NCBI GenBank assembly: GCA_000438295.1
Contig: FR901088.1
Coordinates: forward strand, 5,722-53,154
Direction: 5' to 3'
Length of the DNA stretch: 47,433 bases
DNA from: Clostridium sp. CAG:451
GTDB taxonomy: Bacteria > Bacillota_I > Bacilli_A > RF39 > UBA660
Shown: positions 1-9,073 of the stretch, one piece after another
Numbering within the stretch: the first letter of the stretch is position 1
Layout of the letters: the number at the start of each line of letters is the position of its first letter
The notes under the pieces: generated by a model
Database searches by the model: none
What the model was told of the DNA's origin: nothing
The model's input: the letters and a program-made list of their open reading frames with translations, nothing else
Made by a program: the position numbers and the translations under genes

Positions 1-1
1 T

Positions 2-205
2 TCCTTAAATATTCTAGGAAGAAGTTTTGCTTATACAGCAGTAGATTCTAAGAAGAGTGTAACTTTCTCTTCTTTAGCAGATTCTATTCTAGCTGAAGAT
101 ACACTATATAGAGGTAGTAGGGAAGATTATGCTAATAAACTAAAGAAAGTAAAAGTAAAAACTATTTCTAATAAAGATAAAATTATTAGATTTCCTAAAA
201 AGTAA
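2..205 (+). CDS. C-terminal end of an unidentified protein (5' truncated)
   Basis: An open frame runs in from the left edge and stops at TAA 203-205, giving 67 residues. The tail is Ser/Lys-rich and basic at the end (…KIIRFPKK) with no membrane segment or recognisable motif. It lies 49 bases upstream of the MurE-like gene in the same direction, so it may share its transcription unit, and an envelope or peptidoglycan role would fit the neighbourhood, but nothing in the visible residues proves this. The reading frame is uninterrupted and its codon use matches the neighbours, which is why it is called coding. Confidence 0.6.
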   Translation, partial: SLNILGRSFAYTAVDSKKSVTFSSLADSILAEDTLYRGSREDYANKLKKVKVKTISNKDKIIRFPKK

Positions 206-254
206 ATGTTTATTTCTTTTTAGATTTCGATTATACTAATAGTAGGTGAGTGAA

Positions 255-1670
255 ATGAAAAAATTAAATGAACTTTTTAATAATATAGATAATAATTGTG
301 AAGTGACAGGAATAAAAATAAACTCTAAGGATGTCAAAAAAGGAGATATTTTTGTCTGTACAATGGGTGTTACTGCTGATAGACATGACTTTATAGATGA
401 AGCTATAGAAAATGGAGCATGTGCTGTTGTAGTATCTAAAGATGTAGGAGAAAAAGCTGTTCCTATAATAAAAGTAGGTGACACTAATAGCTATTTAAGA
501 GAATTATGTTCTAAGTATTATGACTATCCTTATGAGAAAATGGAAATGATAGGGGTTACTGGTACTAATGGTAAAACAACGGTAGCAGAAATTATTTATC
601 AATTATTAGGTGATGATTGTGCTTATCTTGGGACTAATGGACGTAAGTGGAAAAATAAGTCTTTACCAATGCGTAATACTACTCCTGATGTTGATAGACT
701 TTACATGTATTTAGATGAATTTGTAAATGATGATTGTAAAATAACTGTAATGGAAGCGTCAAGTGAAGCTTTCTTTAGGCATAGACTTGATGATATTAAG
801 TACCATATTGCTATCCTTACTAATATAACAGAAGACCATTTGAATATTCATAAAACTTTAGAAAATTATATAGATTGTAAGTGTCAATTATTTAGACAAG
901 TTAGTGAAGATGGCTATTCTATTCTTAATAGTATGGATGTAAACTATGAAAGAGTTTTACATAGTAGCAAAGGTACTGTTTTAACTTATGGTATGAATGA
1001 AAATGATACGCTTTATATAAAGAATTATGAAGAACAAGGCAATAAGATGAAAATTACTTTTAGATATAATAATCAAGACTATACTGTTTTAAGTCCATTA
1101 TTAGGTGAATTTAATGTCTTTAATCTTGCTCCTGCTATTTTGACTTGTCTTGCTAAAGGGATTAATATAGATGAAGTATTAAAAAGAGTAGAAAATTTAA
1201 ATCAGATAGAAGGAAGATTAGAGGTTTTACCATTTACTGATAAATACATGATTATGTTAGATTATGCTCATACAACTGATGCTTTAGATAAGATACTTAC
1301 ATATTTAGATAAGATTAAGAAAAATAGAATAATTACGGTTACAGGATCTGCTGGTGGAAGAGAAAAAGAAAAAAGACCAAGTATGGGTAAAGTAGTTTTA
1401 GAAAAATCTGATTATGTCATTTTTACAATGGATGATCCAAGAGAAGAAGATGTTAATCAAATAATTGATGATTTAGTATCAGAATCAAATTTAACTAATT
1501 ATGAAAGAATTATTGATAGAAAAGAGGCTATATATAAGGCTTTATCGATGGCAGAAAAGGATGATATAGTATTTATTACTGGAAAAGGTAGAGATAATTA
1601 TATGGCTCTTGGTAAGGAGTATCTTCCATATTCTGATTATGAGGTTATAAAGAGTTATTTTACTAATTAG
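255..1670 (+). CDS. murE: MurE-type UDP-MurNAc-tripeptide synthetase
   Basis: This Mur ligase adds the third amino acid of the peptidoglycan stem peptide to UDP-MurNAc-L-Ala-D-Glu in the cytoplasm, using ATP. The N-terminal uridine-binding domain is followed by the P-loop GTNGKTT (about residues 103-109), the central-domain TNITEDHLNIH stretch with a lysine at CKCQLF that matches the carbamylated-lysine position, and a C-terminal domain with GSAGGREKEKR and the substrate motif DDPREED (about 393-399). The usual amino-acid-selecting motif is DNPR for diaminopimelate enzymes; here it is DDPR, so the third residue (Lys or DAP) cannot be read off safely. The SSHA motif is SSEA. Length, 471 residues, is normal. 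ATG 255 is preferred because AGGTGAG (243-249) is well spaced; GTG 246 overlaps that site. Confidence 0.88.
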   Translation: MKKLNELFNNIDNNCEVTGIKINSKDVKKGDIFVCTMGVTADRHDFIDEAIENGACAVVVSKDVGEKAVPIIKVGDTNSYLRELCSKYYDYPYEKMEMIGVTGTNGKTTVAEIIYQLLGDDCAYLGTNGRKWKNKSLPMRNTTPDVDRLYMYLDEFVNDDCKITVMEASSEAFFRHRLDDIKYHIAILTNITEDHLNIHKTLENYIDCKCQLFRQVSEDGYSILNSMDVNYERVLHSSKGTVLTYGMNENDTLYIKNYEEQGNKMKITFRYNNQDYTVLSPLLGEFNVFNLAPAILTCLAKGINIDEVLKRVENLNQIEGRLEVLPFTDKYMIMLDYAHTTDALDKILTYLDKIKKNRIITVTGSAGGREKEKRPSMGKVVLEKSDYVIFTMDDPREEDVNQIIDDLVSESNLTNYERIIDRKEAIYKALSMAEKDDIVFITGKGRDNYMALGKEYLPYSDYEVIKSYFTN

Positions 1671-1676
1671 AAGTGA

Positions 1677-1697
1677 TGGTAATAATTACTATTGCCA
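1677..1697 (+). terminator. Hairpin after murE
   Basis: TGGTAATA and TATTGCCA form an 8-bp stem (one G-T pair) with a 5-base loop just after the murE stop. There is no clean T-run, only an AT-rich tail, so it may be a weak terminator or an RNA-stabilising hairpin. Confidence 0.35.
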
Positions 1698-1736
1698 ATT
1701 ATTTATCTAACTAGTAAAATGTTAATAGGTGATTAA

Positions 1737-2393
1737 ATGAAAAAATTATTTATTTTTATAGATACTTGTCTAGTAATGGCTACTATTTTAACAGTTACAA
1801 CAGTAGTACCAGATAGCAAATCGGTATCGGTTAAGAGATTAGATACTTTTGTTAATAGTAGTATAATAACTAAGGAGATAAAAGAAGATACTCCTCCTGT
1901 AGAAGAAAAAGAAGAAGATAATAGTAAAGAAGTAGTAGAAAAAGTTCAAGAAGAGAAAAAAGTAGTAGTTAATACTCCTAAAGAGGAAGAATCTATACCG
2001 GTTAGTAGTGATGATACCAATAATACTTCTACTAATAAGTATTATCAAGGAGAAGTCTTTACTGGTAAGATGAGTGGTTATGGATCTGATATTGGGACAC
2101 ATACTTCTTCAGGTTATAGAATAGATGAAAATAATATCACTTATATGGATAGTCAGTATAGTGAAGTACGTATTCTAGCAGGTGATAGAAAATATCCTTT
2201 TGGGACAATTGTAAGAGTATCAAATAGCAAGGAAGGTACTTTTGTTGGAATAGTACTTGATAGAGGACCGGATATTGGAAGAGATGAAGGTAAGAAGTTT
2301 GCTTTTGATCTTTTATATGCAACTAGTAGTGAGGCTAGAAGTAAAGGTACTAGTTTAAATGCTCAATTTGAGATATTAAGACTTGGTTATTAA
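1737..2393 (+). CDS. Anchored or secreted 3D-domain (RlpA-like double-psi barrel) protein
   Basis: Residues about 4-24 are a hydrophobic signal or anchor segment. A Glu/Lys/Val-rich spacer (about 45-100) is followed by a C-terminal domain of about 110 residues. That domain has the features of the 3D / double-psi beta-barrel family: FGTIVRV, a conserved LDRGPDIGRDEG stretch and FAFDLLYATSSEA, which supply the aspartates the family is named for. Family members are cell-wall proteins, some of them lytic transglycosylases or resuscitation factors, so a role in peptidoglycan remodelling outside the membrane is likely but not proven. ATG 1737 follows AGGTGAT. It lies between a peptidoglycan synthesis gene and a nucleotidase gene. 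The catalytic activity of this particular protein is unknown. Confidence 0.72.
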   Translation: MKKLFIFIDTCLVMATILTVTTVVPDSKSVSVKRLDTFVNSSIITKEIKEDTPPVEEKEEDNSKEVVEKVQEEKKVVVNTPKEEESIPVSSDDTNNTSTNKYYQGEVFTGKMSGYGSDIGTHTSSGYRIDENNITYMDSQYSEVRILAGDRKYPFGTIVRVSNSKEGTFVGIVLDRGPDIGRDEGKKFAFDLLYATSSEARSKGTSLNAQFEILRLGY

Positions 2394-2408
2394 AAAGACA
2401 AAAAAATT

Positions 2409-2430
2409 TATGTGATGGGTAGTTCACATA
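2409..2430 (+). promoter_or_regulatory. Hairpin just upstream of a ribosome binding site
   Basis: TATGTGA (2409-2415) and TCACATA (2424-2430) form a perfect 7-bp inverted repeat with an 8-base spacer. It ends four bases before the GAGGAG ribosome binding site of the HAD gene and is not followed by a T-run, so an operator or RNA element is more likely than a terminator. Confidence 0.35.
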
Positions 2431-2448
2431 GAAGAGGAGTCGTTTAAT

Positions 2449-3045
2449 ATGAGGATAGGAATAGATTTAGATGGGGTTGTAATTGATAGTGAGACAACAT
2501 TTAGAGTTTACGAAGAGTTATATGATTTAATTGATTTAAAAGGAAATAATCTAGTAAATAGAGAAGAACCAAAGTTTAAGACACGTTATAATTGGACAAG
2601 AGAACAACAAAAAGATTTTACTGACAAGTATTTCTTATCAGTATCAAGAAATAGTCACTTGATGCCAGGATTTGTTGAAGCTTATAAGTATTTAAAAAAT
2701 CAAGGACATGAATTTGTTGTTATAACAGCTAGGGGACTAACTCCAGATGATGATTTTATGGAAGACATGGAGGCAGATGCAAAAAGAATATTAAATGAAG
2801 GTAACATAGTTTTTAATAAATACTACTGGAAACAGACTGATAAATTGGCTACTTGTAAGAAAGAAAATATAGATATTATGATAGATGATGATTATAAAAT
2901 CATAGAGAAACTTTCAACTAATGGAGTTAAAACATTATATTTTAGAGATACTAATTTAAAAAGATTAGCAGAAAATGACTATGTAAAAGAAGTTAATAAT
3001 TGGGGAGAGGTGTGTAGATATTTTTCTTCCTTTGAAAATAAATAG
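2449..3045 (+). CDS. HAD-superfamily 5'(3')-nucleotidase-like protein
   Basis: The N-terminus reads MRIGIDLDGVVID, the DxDG motif I of HAD phosphatases (nucleophile Asp near residue 6, acid/base Asp 8). Motif II is VVITARG (about 91-97), and MIDDDY (about 144-149) gives the motif IV acidic residues. At 198 residues it fits the bacterial group related to 5'(3')-deoxyribonucleotidases (NT5C type), which remove phosphate from nucleoside monophosphates in the cytoplasm. The exact substrate cannot be told from sequence. GAGGAG lies at a normal distance from ATG 2449, and a short inverted repeat sits just before the ribosome binding site. No membrane segment or signal peptide is visible. Confidence 0.75.
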   Translation: MRIGIDLDGVVIDSETTFRVYEELYDLIDLKGNNLVNREEPKFKTRYNWTREQQKDFTDKYFLSVSRNSHLMPGFVEAYKYLKNQGHEFVVITARGLTPDDDFMEDMEADAKRILNEGNIVFNKYYWKQTDKLATCKKENIDIMIDDDYKIIEKLSTNGVKTLYFRDTNLKRLAENDYVKEVNNWGEVCRYFSSFENK

Positions 3046-3069
3046 GAGCACTCAGCTTCTTTTCTTTTG
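3044..3069 (+). terminator. Intrinsic terminator after the nucleotidase gene
   Basis: AGGAGC (3044-3049) and GCTTCT (3055-3060) pair over a 5-base loop and are followed by TTTTCTTTT. The stem begins in the stop codon of the preceding gene. Confidence 0.5.
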
Positions 3070-3076
3070 AAACTTC

Positions 3077-3106
3077 TTGAAAAGTAAGTATTTTAGATAT
3101 TATAAT
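3077..3106 (+). promoter_or_regulatory. Promoter of tex
   Basis: TTGAAA (3077-3082), an 18-base spacer and TATAAT (3101-3106) lie 26 bases upstream of the tex start codon. Confidence 0.6.
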
Positions 3107-3131
3107 TAACTAGTAAGGAAGGTAATACAAG

Positions 3132-5276
3132 ATGAATGAAATGATTATTAAAGAAATGAGTAAGGACTTAAACATTAGTGAAAAACAAGTACAAACAGTT
3201 CTAACTTTACTAAGTGAAGGAAATACTATTCCATTTATTGCGAGATATAGAAAAGAAGCAACGGGAGCTTTAGATGAAGAAGTAATTAGAAAGATAGAAG
3301 AAGTATATGTTTATCAAGAGAATCTATTAAAGAGAAAAGAAGATGTTATTAGATTAATAGATGAGAAAAAGATGTTAACAGAAGAGTTAAAAAATGAAAT
3401 TTTAGCTTGTCAAAAATTAGTAGAAGTAGAAGATTTATATCGACCATATAAAGAAAAGAAGAAAACTAAAGCAACAGAAGCTATTGCTCTTGGACTTGAA
3501 CCTCTTGCTAAGATGATTATGACTTTTAAAGAGACAGGTAGTCTTGATAGTTTAGCTAGTAAGTTTGTTAATGATAAGGTGAAAACTATAGATGAAGCCC
3601 TAACTGGAGCTAGTTATATTATTGCTGAATGGATAAGTGATAATGCTTATTATCGTAAGTGGATTAGAAGTTTTCTATATAAAAATGCTTCACTTACTAG
3701 TAAGAAAAAGAAAAATAGTGTAGATGAGAATGCTACTTATACTATCTATTATGATTTTTCTGAACCATTAAAAGGATTAAAACCACATCGAATTTTAGCA
3801 ATTAATAGGGGAGAAAAGGAAGGAATTTTAACTGTAAAACTTGATTATGATGAAGAAAAAATTATAGAGTTTTTAGAAAAGAAAATAATTAAGAGGGAAT
3901 CTTTTGTTAATTCTTTAGTAAAATCTGCTATTAAAGATAGTTTAAAAAGATTAATTCTTCCTAGTGTAGAAAGAGAGATAAGAGCAGACTTAAAAGAAAA
4001 AGGTGAAGATAGAGCTATTGAAAACTTTTCATCTAATGTAGAACATCTTTTGCTTACGCCACCATTAAAAGATAAAGTCGTTTTAGGGTATGATCCAGCT
4101 TTTAGAACAGGATGTAAATTAGCAGTGCTTGATAAGACAGGTAAACCACTTGAAATAGCAGTTATTTATCCAACTGAGCCACATAATGATATAGAAGGTA
4201 GTAAAAAGAAAATATTAGAATTAATTGATAAATATAATATTGATATAATTGCTATTGGTAATGGAACAGCCTCTAGGGAAAGTGAAGCTTTTATTGCAGA
4301 TACTATTAAAGATGCCAAAAGGAAAGTAGAGTATGTAATAGTAAGTGAAGCAGGAGCATCAGTTTATTCAGCTAGTCCTTTGGCAATTAGTGAATTTCCC
4401 TCTTTAACGGTAGAAAAAAGAAGTGCTATTTCTATTGGTAGAAGAATTCAAGATGCCTTAGCAGAACTTGTTAAGATTGATCCTAAAAGTATTGGGGTTG
4501 GATTATATCAGCATGATGTACCTGAGAAAAAACTTGATGAATCACTAGGATTTGTTGTATTAAAAACTGTTAATGGAGTAGGAGTTAATATTAATACAGC
4601 AAGTAGCAGTTTACTTTCTTATGTATCAGGTCTAAATAAAAAAGTTATTAAAGAATTAATTGATACAAGAGATAAAAAAGGAAAGTTTAAGTCTCGTGAA
4701 GAATTACTAAAAGTTAAGGGAATGACTCCAAAAGTATATGAACAATCTATTGGATTCTTAAGAATAGTAGATGGTGATAATCCTCTTGATAAAACAAGTG
4801 TCCATCCAGAAAGCTATGAAAAAGTAGAAAAACTATTAGAATATTTAAATCTATCTGTAAATGATTTAGGTAGCGAGAAACTAATTGAAACTTTAGATAA
4901 AATAAATGAAGATGAGATAATAAAAAAACTTGATATTGATAAATATACTCTTGATGATATAATCTCTAGTTTAAAACAACCAGAAAGAGATTTAAGAGAT
5001 AAGTATCCACAACCTGTCTTAAGAAGTGATATTCTACATATTGAAGACTTGAAAAAGGGTGAGAAACTACAAGGAACAGTACGTAATGTTGTCGATTTTG
5101 GTTTGTTTATTGATATAGGTTTAAAAAATGATGGACTAGCTCATATATCCAAACTTTGTAATGAGTATTTACGTCATCCATCAGAAAAATTTTCAGTAGG
5201 AGATATAGTTGATTGCTATGTTGATAGTATTGATTTAGAACATAAAAAAGTAGGGCTAAGCTTGATAGAAGTTTAG
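3132..5276 (+). CDS. tex: Tex-family RNA-binding transcription accessory protein
   Basis: Tex is a cytoplasmic nucleic-acid-binding protein linked to transcription and RNA metabolism and conserved across bacteria. The order of domains is typical: an N-terminal helical Tex domain with IPFIARYRKEATGALDE (about 34-50), a YqgF/RNase H-like domain starting at GYDPAFRTGCKLAVLD (about 319-334), paired helix-hairpin-helix motifs around VNGVGVNINTASSSLL and LKVKGMTPKVYEQSIGFLRI, and a C-terminal S1 domain (about 640-714, with LQGTVRNVVDFGLFIDIG). Its 714 residues are the usual family length and no key region is missing. It has its own promoter and a GGAAGG ribosome binding site before ATG 3132, so it looks monocistronic. 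Confidence 0.95.
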   Translation: MNEMIIKEMSKDLNISEKQVQTVLTLLSEGNTIPFIARYRKEATGALDEEVIRKIEEVYVYQENLLKRKEDVIRLIDEKKMLTEELKNEILACQKLVEVEDLYRPYKEKKKTKATEAIALGLEPLAKMIMTFKETGSLDSLASKFVNDKVKTIDEALTGASYIIAEWISDNAYYRKWIRSFLYKNASLTSKKKKNSVDENATYTIYYDFSEPLKGLKPHRILAINRGEKEGILTVKLDYDEEKIIEFLEKKIIKRESFVNSLVKSAIKDSLKRLILPSVEREIRADLKEKGEDRAIENFSSNVEHLLLTPPLKDKVVLGYDPAFRTGCKLAVLDKTGKPLEIAVIYPTEPHNDIEGSKKKILELIDKYNIDIIAIGNGTASRESEAFIADTIKDAKRKVEYVIVSEAGASVYSASPLAISEFPSLTVEKRSAISIGRRIQDALAELVKIDPKSIGVGLYQHDVPEKKLDESLGFVVLKTVNGVGVNINTASSSLLSYVSGLNKKVIKELIDTRDKKGKFKSREELLKVKGMTPKVYEQSIGFLRIVDGDNPLDKTSVHPESYEKVEKLLEYLNLSVNDLGSEKLIETLDKINEDEIIKKLDIDKYTLDDIISSLKQPERDLRDKYPQPVLRSDILHIEDLKKGEKLQGTVRNVVDFGLFIDIGLKNDGLAHISKLCNEYLRHPSEKFSVGDIVDCYVDSIDLEHKKVGLSLIEV

Positions 5277-5337
5277 TCTTTTTTCTAGATAAGTAATATA
5301 ATAAAACACAAGACTTTATTGTTAAAAAGTCACCAAT

Positions 5338-5366
5338 TTGACAAAACTATACATATTTGCTACAAT
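5338..5366 (+). promoter_or_regulatory. Strong promoter of the glucosaminidase gene
   Basis: TTGACA (5338-5343), 17 bases, TACAAT (5361-5366). The predicted transcript starts near 5373. This rules out an in-frame ATG at 5371 and supports ATG 5395, which follows AAGGAGG (5384-5390). Confidence 0.75.
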
Positions 5367-5394
5367 ATAGATGTTCTTATTTGAAGGAGGAACT

Positions 5395-6135
5395 ATGAAA
5401 AAAGCGAATAGGCTTAGCTTATCACTTGGATTCTTAGGAGTTTCAATGATAGGAGCCGCTATATTTTTACAGTATAGGTCTTTTCAAATAGAAAAGGAAA
5501 ATAGTGTAATTTATGAAAAAGTTACTATGAAGGATTTATCTTCTGGTACAGTAGAAAAAGTAAGTCAGAAAGAAAATGAAAATAATAATATAGTAGAAGA
5601 GAAAGTTGAAAATCCTTTAACAGATGACAATACTCCTACTGAAGAGGTAGAAGTGCAAGATGAAGTTAAAGAGATAACTACTTATGAAGACGTCTCAACT
5701 ACACCAGTTGATCCAATCGTTTATGATGGAATGACTCTAAATCAGTTAGCAGAAAAATTAAATAGAAGTTTAAAGTCAACAATAGCTGGAAAAGGTTACT
5801 TAATTGCTAGTTATTCTCTACAATTAGGTGTTGATCCTTATTTAGCTACTGCTATTATTTTACATGAAACTGGATGTAATAGTGGAATGTGTAGTAATCT
5901 AGTTCGTAGTTGTAACAATGTAGGTGGACAAAAAGGTGGACCATCTTGTGGAGGGGGAAGCTATAAAGCATATCCAACTCTAGATGAAGGTATTATGGGT
6001 TATATTGATAACCTATATAAAAACTATGTATCTAAAGGTTTAACTACAGCAAATGCTATGGGACCAAAATATGCAGCTAGTACCACTTGGGCTAGTCAAG
6101 TAAATAATTATATCGCGTTAGTAAAAAGTAAATAA
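5395..6135 (+). CDS. Membrane-anchored glucosaminidase-type cell-wall hydrolase
   Basis: A basic start (MKKANR) precedes a single hydrophobic segment (about 7-25) that anchors the protein or acts as a signal. An acidic linker (about 45-105) leads to a C-terminal domain of roughly 125 residues. That domain resembles the lysozyme-like endo-beta-N-acetylglucosaminidase family: IILHETGCN contains the likely catalytic Glu, followed by NNVGGQKGG, YKAYPTLDEGIMGYIDNL and WASQVNNYI. Four cysteines (SGMCSNLVRSCNN, GGPSCGGG, ETGC) may form disulphides outside the cell. It would cleave glycan strands of peptidoglycan. It is placed by itself between a strong promoter and a good terminator, so it is probably expressed alone. 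Confidence 0.82.
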   Translation: MKKANRLSLSLGFLGVSMIGAAIFLQYRSFQIEKENSVIYEKVTMKDLSSGTVEKVSQKENENNNIVEEKVENPLTDDNTPTEEVEVQDEVKEITTYEDVSTTPVDPIVYDGMTLNQLAEKLNRSLKSTIAGKGYLIASYSLQLGVDPYLATAIILHETGCNSGMCSNLVRSCNNVGGQKGGPSCGGGSYKAYPTLDEGIMGYIDNLYKNYVSKGLTTANAMGPKYAASTTWASQVNNYIALVKSK

Positions 6136-6145
6136 GAATATAAGT

Positions 6146-6177
6146 AACAGGTAAGTTAACTCTTATCTGTTTTTTTG
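6146..6177 (+). terminator. Intrinsic terminator
   Basis: AACAGGTAAG and CTTATCTGTT form a 10-bp stem (one G-T pair) with a 6-base loop and run straight into seven T residues. It closes the glucosaminidase transcript. Confidence 0.85.
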
Positions 6178-6247
6178 TCTAATTTTAGATAGTTTTTCTT
6201 TAGATACTACTTCCTAACATAACATACCATTTATTAGGAGGGTATCT

Positions 6248-8866
6248 ATGGAAAAGATTAGAATTGATGGGTTAAGTAAGGAAGAAGTAACTAGGTCAAG
6301 AGAAAAATATGGTAATAATGCTTTAGAAACTATTCATAGAGATACCTTTTTTAAACAATTACTTAGAAGTTTAGGTGACCCTATAATTCGTATTCTATTA
6401 ATTGCTCTTGGAATAAAAACTGTATTTTTAATAAAAGACTTTGATTGGTATGAAACAGTTGGTATAGCAATAGCTATCTTTCTAGCCTCATTTATTTCTA
6501 CTTTATCAGAATATGGTAGTGAAAAAGCCTTTGATAAGTTACAACAAGAAGCCTCTAAGACTAAAGCTAAAGTCAAAAGATTTGAAGGTATTATTAGTAT
6601 TCCTATCGAAGAGATAGTTGTAGGGGATATTATTCTTTTAGAGTATGGTGAGAAAATACCAGCTGATGGCATCTTACTAGAAGGTAATTTAACAATTGAT
6701 GAGTCATCAATTACAGGGGAAAGTAAAGAAATATATAAGTATCCTTTTAGAAAAGGACTTAATCCTAAAGAGACAAATGAACTATTTAGAGGTAGTGTTA
6801 TTTATCAAGGTACAGGTAAGATGTTAGTAACTAAAGTAGGTGTTAACACTTTCTATGGAAAAATAGCTAAAGAGTTACAAGATGTGCAACCAGAAAGTCC
6901 ACTTAAGTCTAGATTAAGACATTTAGCAACTATAATTAGTAGAATTGGTTATTGTTCAGCCTTCTTTGTTGCTTTGTCCTATCTATTCTTTTCCTTAGTT
7001 ATTAATAATCAGTTTGATATAAATAAAATAATTACCTATTGTAGTGATTTGTCTTTATTATTTGCTCATCTTTTATATGCTTTAACTCTAGCAGTAACGA
7101 TGATAGTAGTATCAGTCCCAGAAGGATTACCAATGATGATAACTTTAGTTTTATCTAGTAATATGAAAAGGATGCTTAAAGATAATATCTTAGTTAGAAA
7201 GTTAGTAGGAATAGAAACATCTGGTAGTTTAAATATATTATTTACGGATAAGACAGGTACGCTTACTAAAGGTGAACTTGAAGTAATAGGGATGATTTTA
7301 GGAGATGGGAAAGTAGTTAATAGTAATAAGGAACTGATTAGTCATAAAAAATACTTAAGATTATTAGATGAATCATTAATTCAAAATAATAGTTGTAGCT
7401 ATGACAAAGTAACAAAAAAATTTATTGGTGGTAATGCTACTGATCAGGCTTGTGTAAATTTTATTTCTAATAAGAAACCAGTTATATTACCAAAGATTAA
7501 AGAAAAACCATTTAATAGTAAAGATAAATATTCCAAGGTAGTAGTTAATGATAATGGAAATATCACTTATATTAAAGGAAGTCCTGAGTTATTATTAAAG
7601 AAATGTAGTAAGTATTTATCACTCGATGGTAGAGAAACAAGATTTATATCTTCCACTCTTTTAAAAAAATTAAATGAGTATACAAAGTGTGGTATTAGAG
7701 TTATTTTAACTGGTTATAGTAAGAATGATAGTGATGAAATTGTTCTTTTGTCTTTACTACTTATTAAGGATGAATTGAGAAAAGAAAGTAAAGGAGCAGT
7801 TAGTATTGTTCAAAATGCTGGTGTTCAAGTAGTAATGATTACTGGAGATAATAAAGAAACAGCTACTTCTATAGCAAGAGAAGTTGGTATTATAAAAACT
7901 AGTACTGATTTAGTATTAACTAGTACTGATCTTGCTAATATGTCTGATAGTGAATTAAAGAAAAACTTAAGAAATTTAAGAGTAGTAGCAAGAGCCCTTC
8001 CTCAAGATAAGAGTAGGCTAGTAAGAATTTCTGAGGAAGAAGAATTAGTAGTAGGGATGACGGGTGATGGAGTGAATGATGCCCCGGCTTTAAAGAAAGC
8101 TGATGTAGGTTTTGCTATGAATAGTGGTACAGAAGTAGCCAAAGAAGCAAGTGATATTATCTTACTTGATAATAATTTTTATTCAATTACTAAGGCAATT
8201 CTTTATGGAAGAACTATTTTTAAGAGTATTAGAAAGTTTATTATTTTTCAGTTAACTGTTAACTTCTGTGCTGTATTCTTATCAATTATTGGACCTTTTA
8301 TAGGAGTAGCTACGCCAGTAACAGTTATTCAGATGTTATGGATTAATATGGTTATGGATACTTTAGCAGGAATAGCCTTTTCCTATGAAGCTCCTCTTCT
8401 TGAATATATGGAGGAAAAACCAAAAGATAGGTATGAACCTATTTTAAATAATTATATGATACATGAAATAGTATTTATTGGTATTTATTCATCACTACTT
8501 TGTATTTTCTTTTTAAAGAGTCCTTATATTCATTCGTTCTTTAGAACTGATATAAATGATAAGTATTTTTTAACTGCCTTTTTTGGATTATTTATTTTTA
8601 TAAGTATTTTTAATAGTTTTAATGCTAGAACATCAAGGCTTAATATCTTTGCTAATCTATTTAAAAATAGAATGTTTATGCTAGTTATATTATTTATTGT
8701 AATAGTTCAGTTTATTCTTATTTATTATGGAGGTGAGTTATTTAGAACAGTAGGACTTAGTTTTAAGGAAATAGAAATTATGCTTTTTTGTGCTTTTTCG
8801 GTTATTCCTGTAGAGTTATTTAGAAAGATATGCTTAAAGAGAAAACATAAACTGGGTCATGTTTAG
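6248..8866 (+). CDS. P-type Ca2+-transporting ATPase (PMCA-like)
   Basis: An ion pump of the P2 group in the cytoplasmic membrane. The phosphorylation motif DKTGTLT begins at Asp 334; TGES in the actuator domain, KGSPELLLKKC (nucleotide-binding domain), MITGDNKETA and TGDGVNDAPALKKADVGFAM (hinge) are all present. Membrane segment 4 carries VSVPEGLPMMI and segment 6 carries NMVMDTLAGIAFSYE, the arrangement of calcium pumps of the plasma-membrane type, so Ca2+ efflux is the best guess. About ten membrane segments are visible, in a 2 + 2 + 6 pattern. The length of 872 residues is normal. ATG 6248 follows AGGAGGG. It appears monocistronic. Ca2+ is inferred from family resemblance; another cation is possible. 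Confidence 0.9.
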   Translation: MEKIRIDGLSKEEVTRSREKYGNNALETIHRDTFFKQLLRSLGDPIIRILLIALGIKTVFLIKDFDWYETVGIAIAIFLASFISTLSEYGSEKAFDKLQQEASKTKAKVKRFEGIISIPIEEIVVGDIILLEYGEKIPADGILLEGNLTIDESSITGESKEIYKYPFRKGLNPKETNELFRGSVIYQGTGKMLVTKVGVNTFYGKIAKELQDVQPESPLKSRLRHLATIISRIGYCSAFFVALSYLFFSLVINNQFDINKIITYCSDLSLLFAHLLYALTLAVTMIVVSVPEGLPMMITLVLSSNMKRMLKDNILVRKLVGIETSGSLNILFTDKTGTLTKGELEVIGMILGDGKVVNSNKELISHKKYLRLLDESLIQNNSCSYDKVTKKFIGGNATDQACVNFISNKKPVILPKIKEKPFNSKDKYSKVVVNDNGNITYIKGSPELLLKKCSKYLSLDGRETRFISSTLLKKLNEYTKCGIRVILTGYSKNDSDEIVLLSLLLIKDELRKESKGAVSIVQNAGVQVVMITGDNKETATSIAREVGIIKTSTDLVLTSTDLANMSDSELKKNLRNLRVVARALPQDKSRLVRISEEEELVVGMTGDGVNDAPALKKADVGFAMNSGTEVAKEASDIILLDNNFYSITKAILYGRTIFKSIRKFIIFQLTVNFCAVFLSIIGPFIGVATPVTVIQMLWINMVMDTLAGIAFSYEAPLLEYMEEKPKDRYEPILNNYMIHEIVFIGIYSSLLCIFFLKSPYIHSFFRTDINDKYFLTAFFGLFIFISIFNSFNARTSRLNIFANLFKNRMFMLVILFIVIVQFILIYYGGELFRTVGLSFKEIEIMLFCAFSVIPVELFRKICLKRKHKLGHV

Positions 8867-8906
8867 AATTATTACTTTTCTCGTACTATATTTTAGTCAT
8901 GCTCTA

Positions 8907-8935
8907 TTGTTATCTAATAATTTATTTGTTACTAT
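8907..8935 (+). promoter_or_regulatory. Promoter of toxin mRNA, copy 1
   Basis: TTGTTA (8907-8912), 17 bases, TACTAT (8930-8935). The predicted start near 8941-8942 coincides with the first base of the 5' fold-back arm (GGATACATTTGA), so the messenger would begin with the sequence able to pair with its own 3' end. Confidence 0.65.
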
Positions 8936-9001
8936 TAATTCGGATACATTTGAATATCAGATGCTTTCCCTTCTATTATAATTAGAAGGGTGGTGATACT
9001 T

Positions 9002-9073
9002 ATGACGAAGAAACAAAGTTTTGTTGTAATATTACTATTATTTATAATAATATTTACTTTATTATATAGATAA
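9002..9073 (+). CDS. 23-residue hydrophobic peptide, putative type I toxin (copy 1)
   Basis: ATG 9002 to TAA 9071-9073 encodes a 23-residue peptide: a polar start (MTKKQS), an unbroken hydrophobic stretch of about 15 residues (FVVILLLFIIIFTLL) and a C-terminal YR. The size and shape, a single membrane helix with positive ends, are those of type I toxins such as Ibs, TisB and Fst, which insert in the membrane and depolarise the cell. The ribosome binding site GGGTGGTGAT is strong but partly buried in a hairpin. A convergent RNA overlaps the 3' end. I recognise no named family, and toxicity is inferred from architecture only. Confidence 0.6.
   Translation: MTKKQSFVVILLLFIIIFTLLYR

Noticed and set aside
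6178..6247. Metal-responsive riboswitch before the P-type ATPase
   Set aside because: The gap is only 70 bases, with no stem structure large enough.
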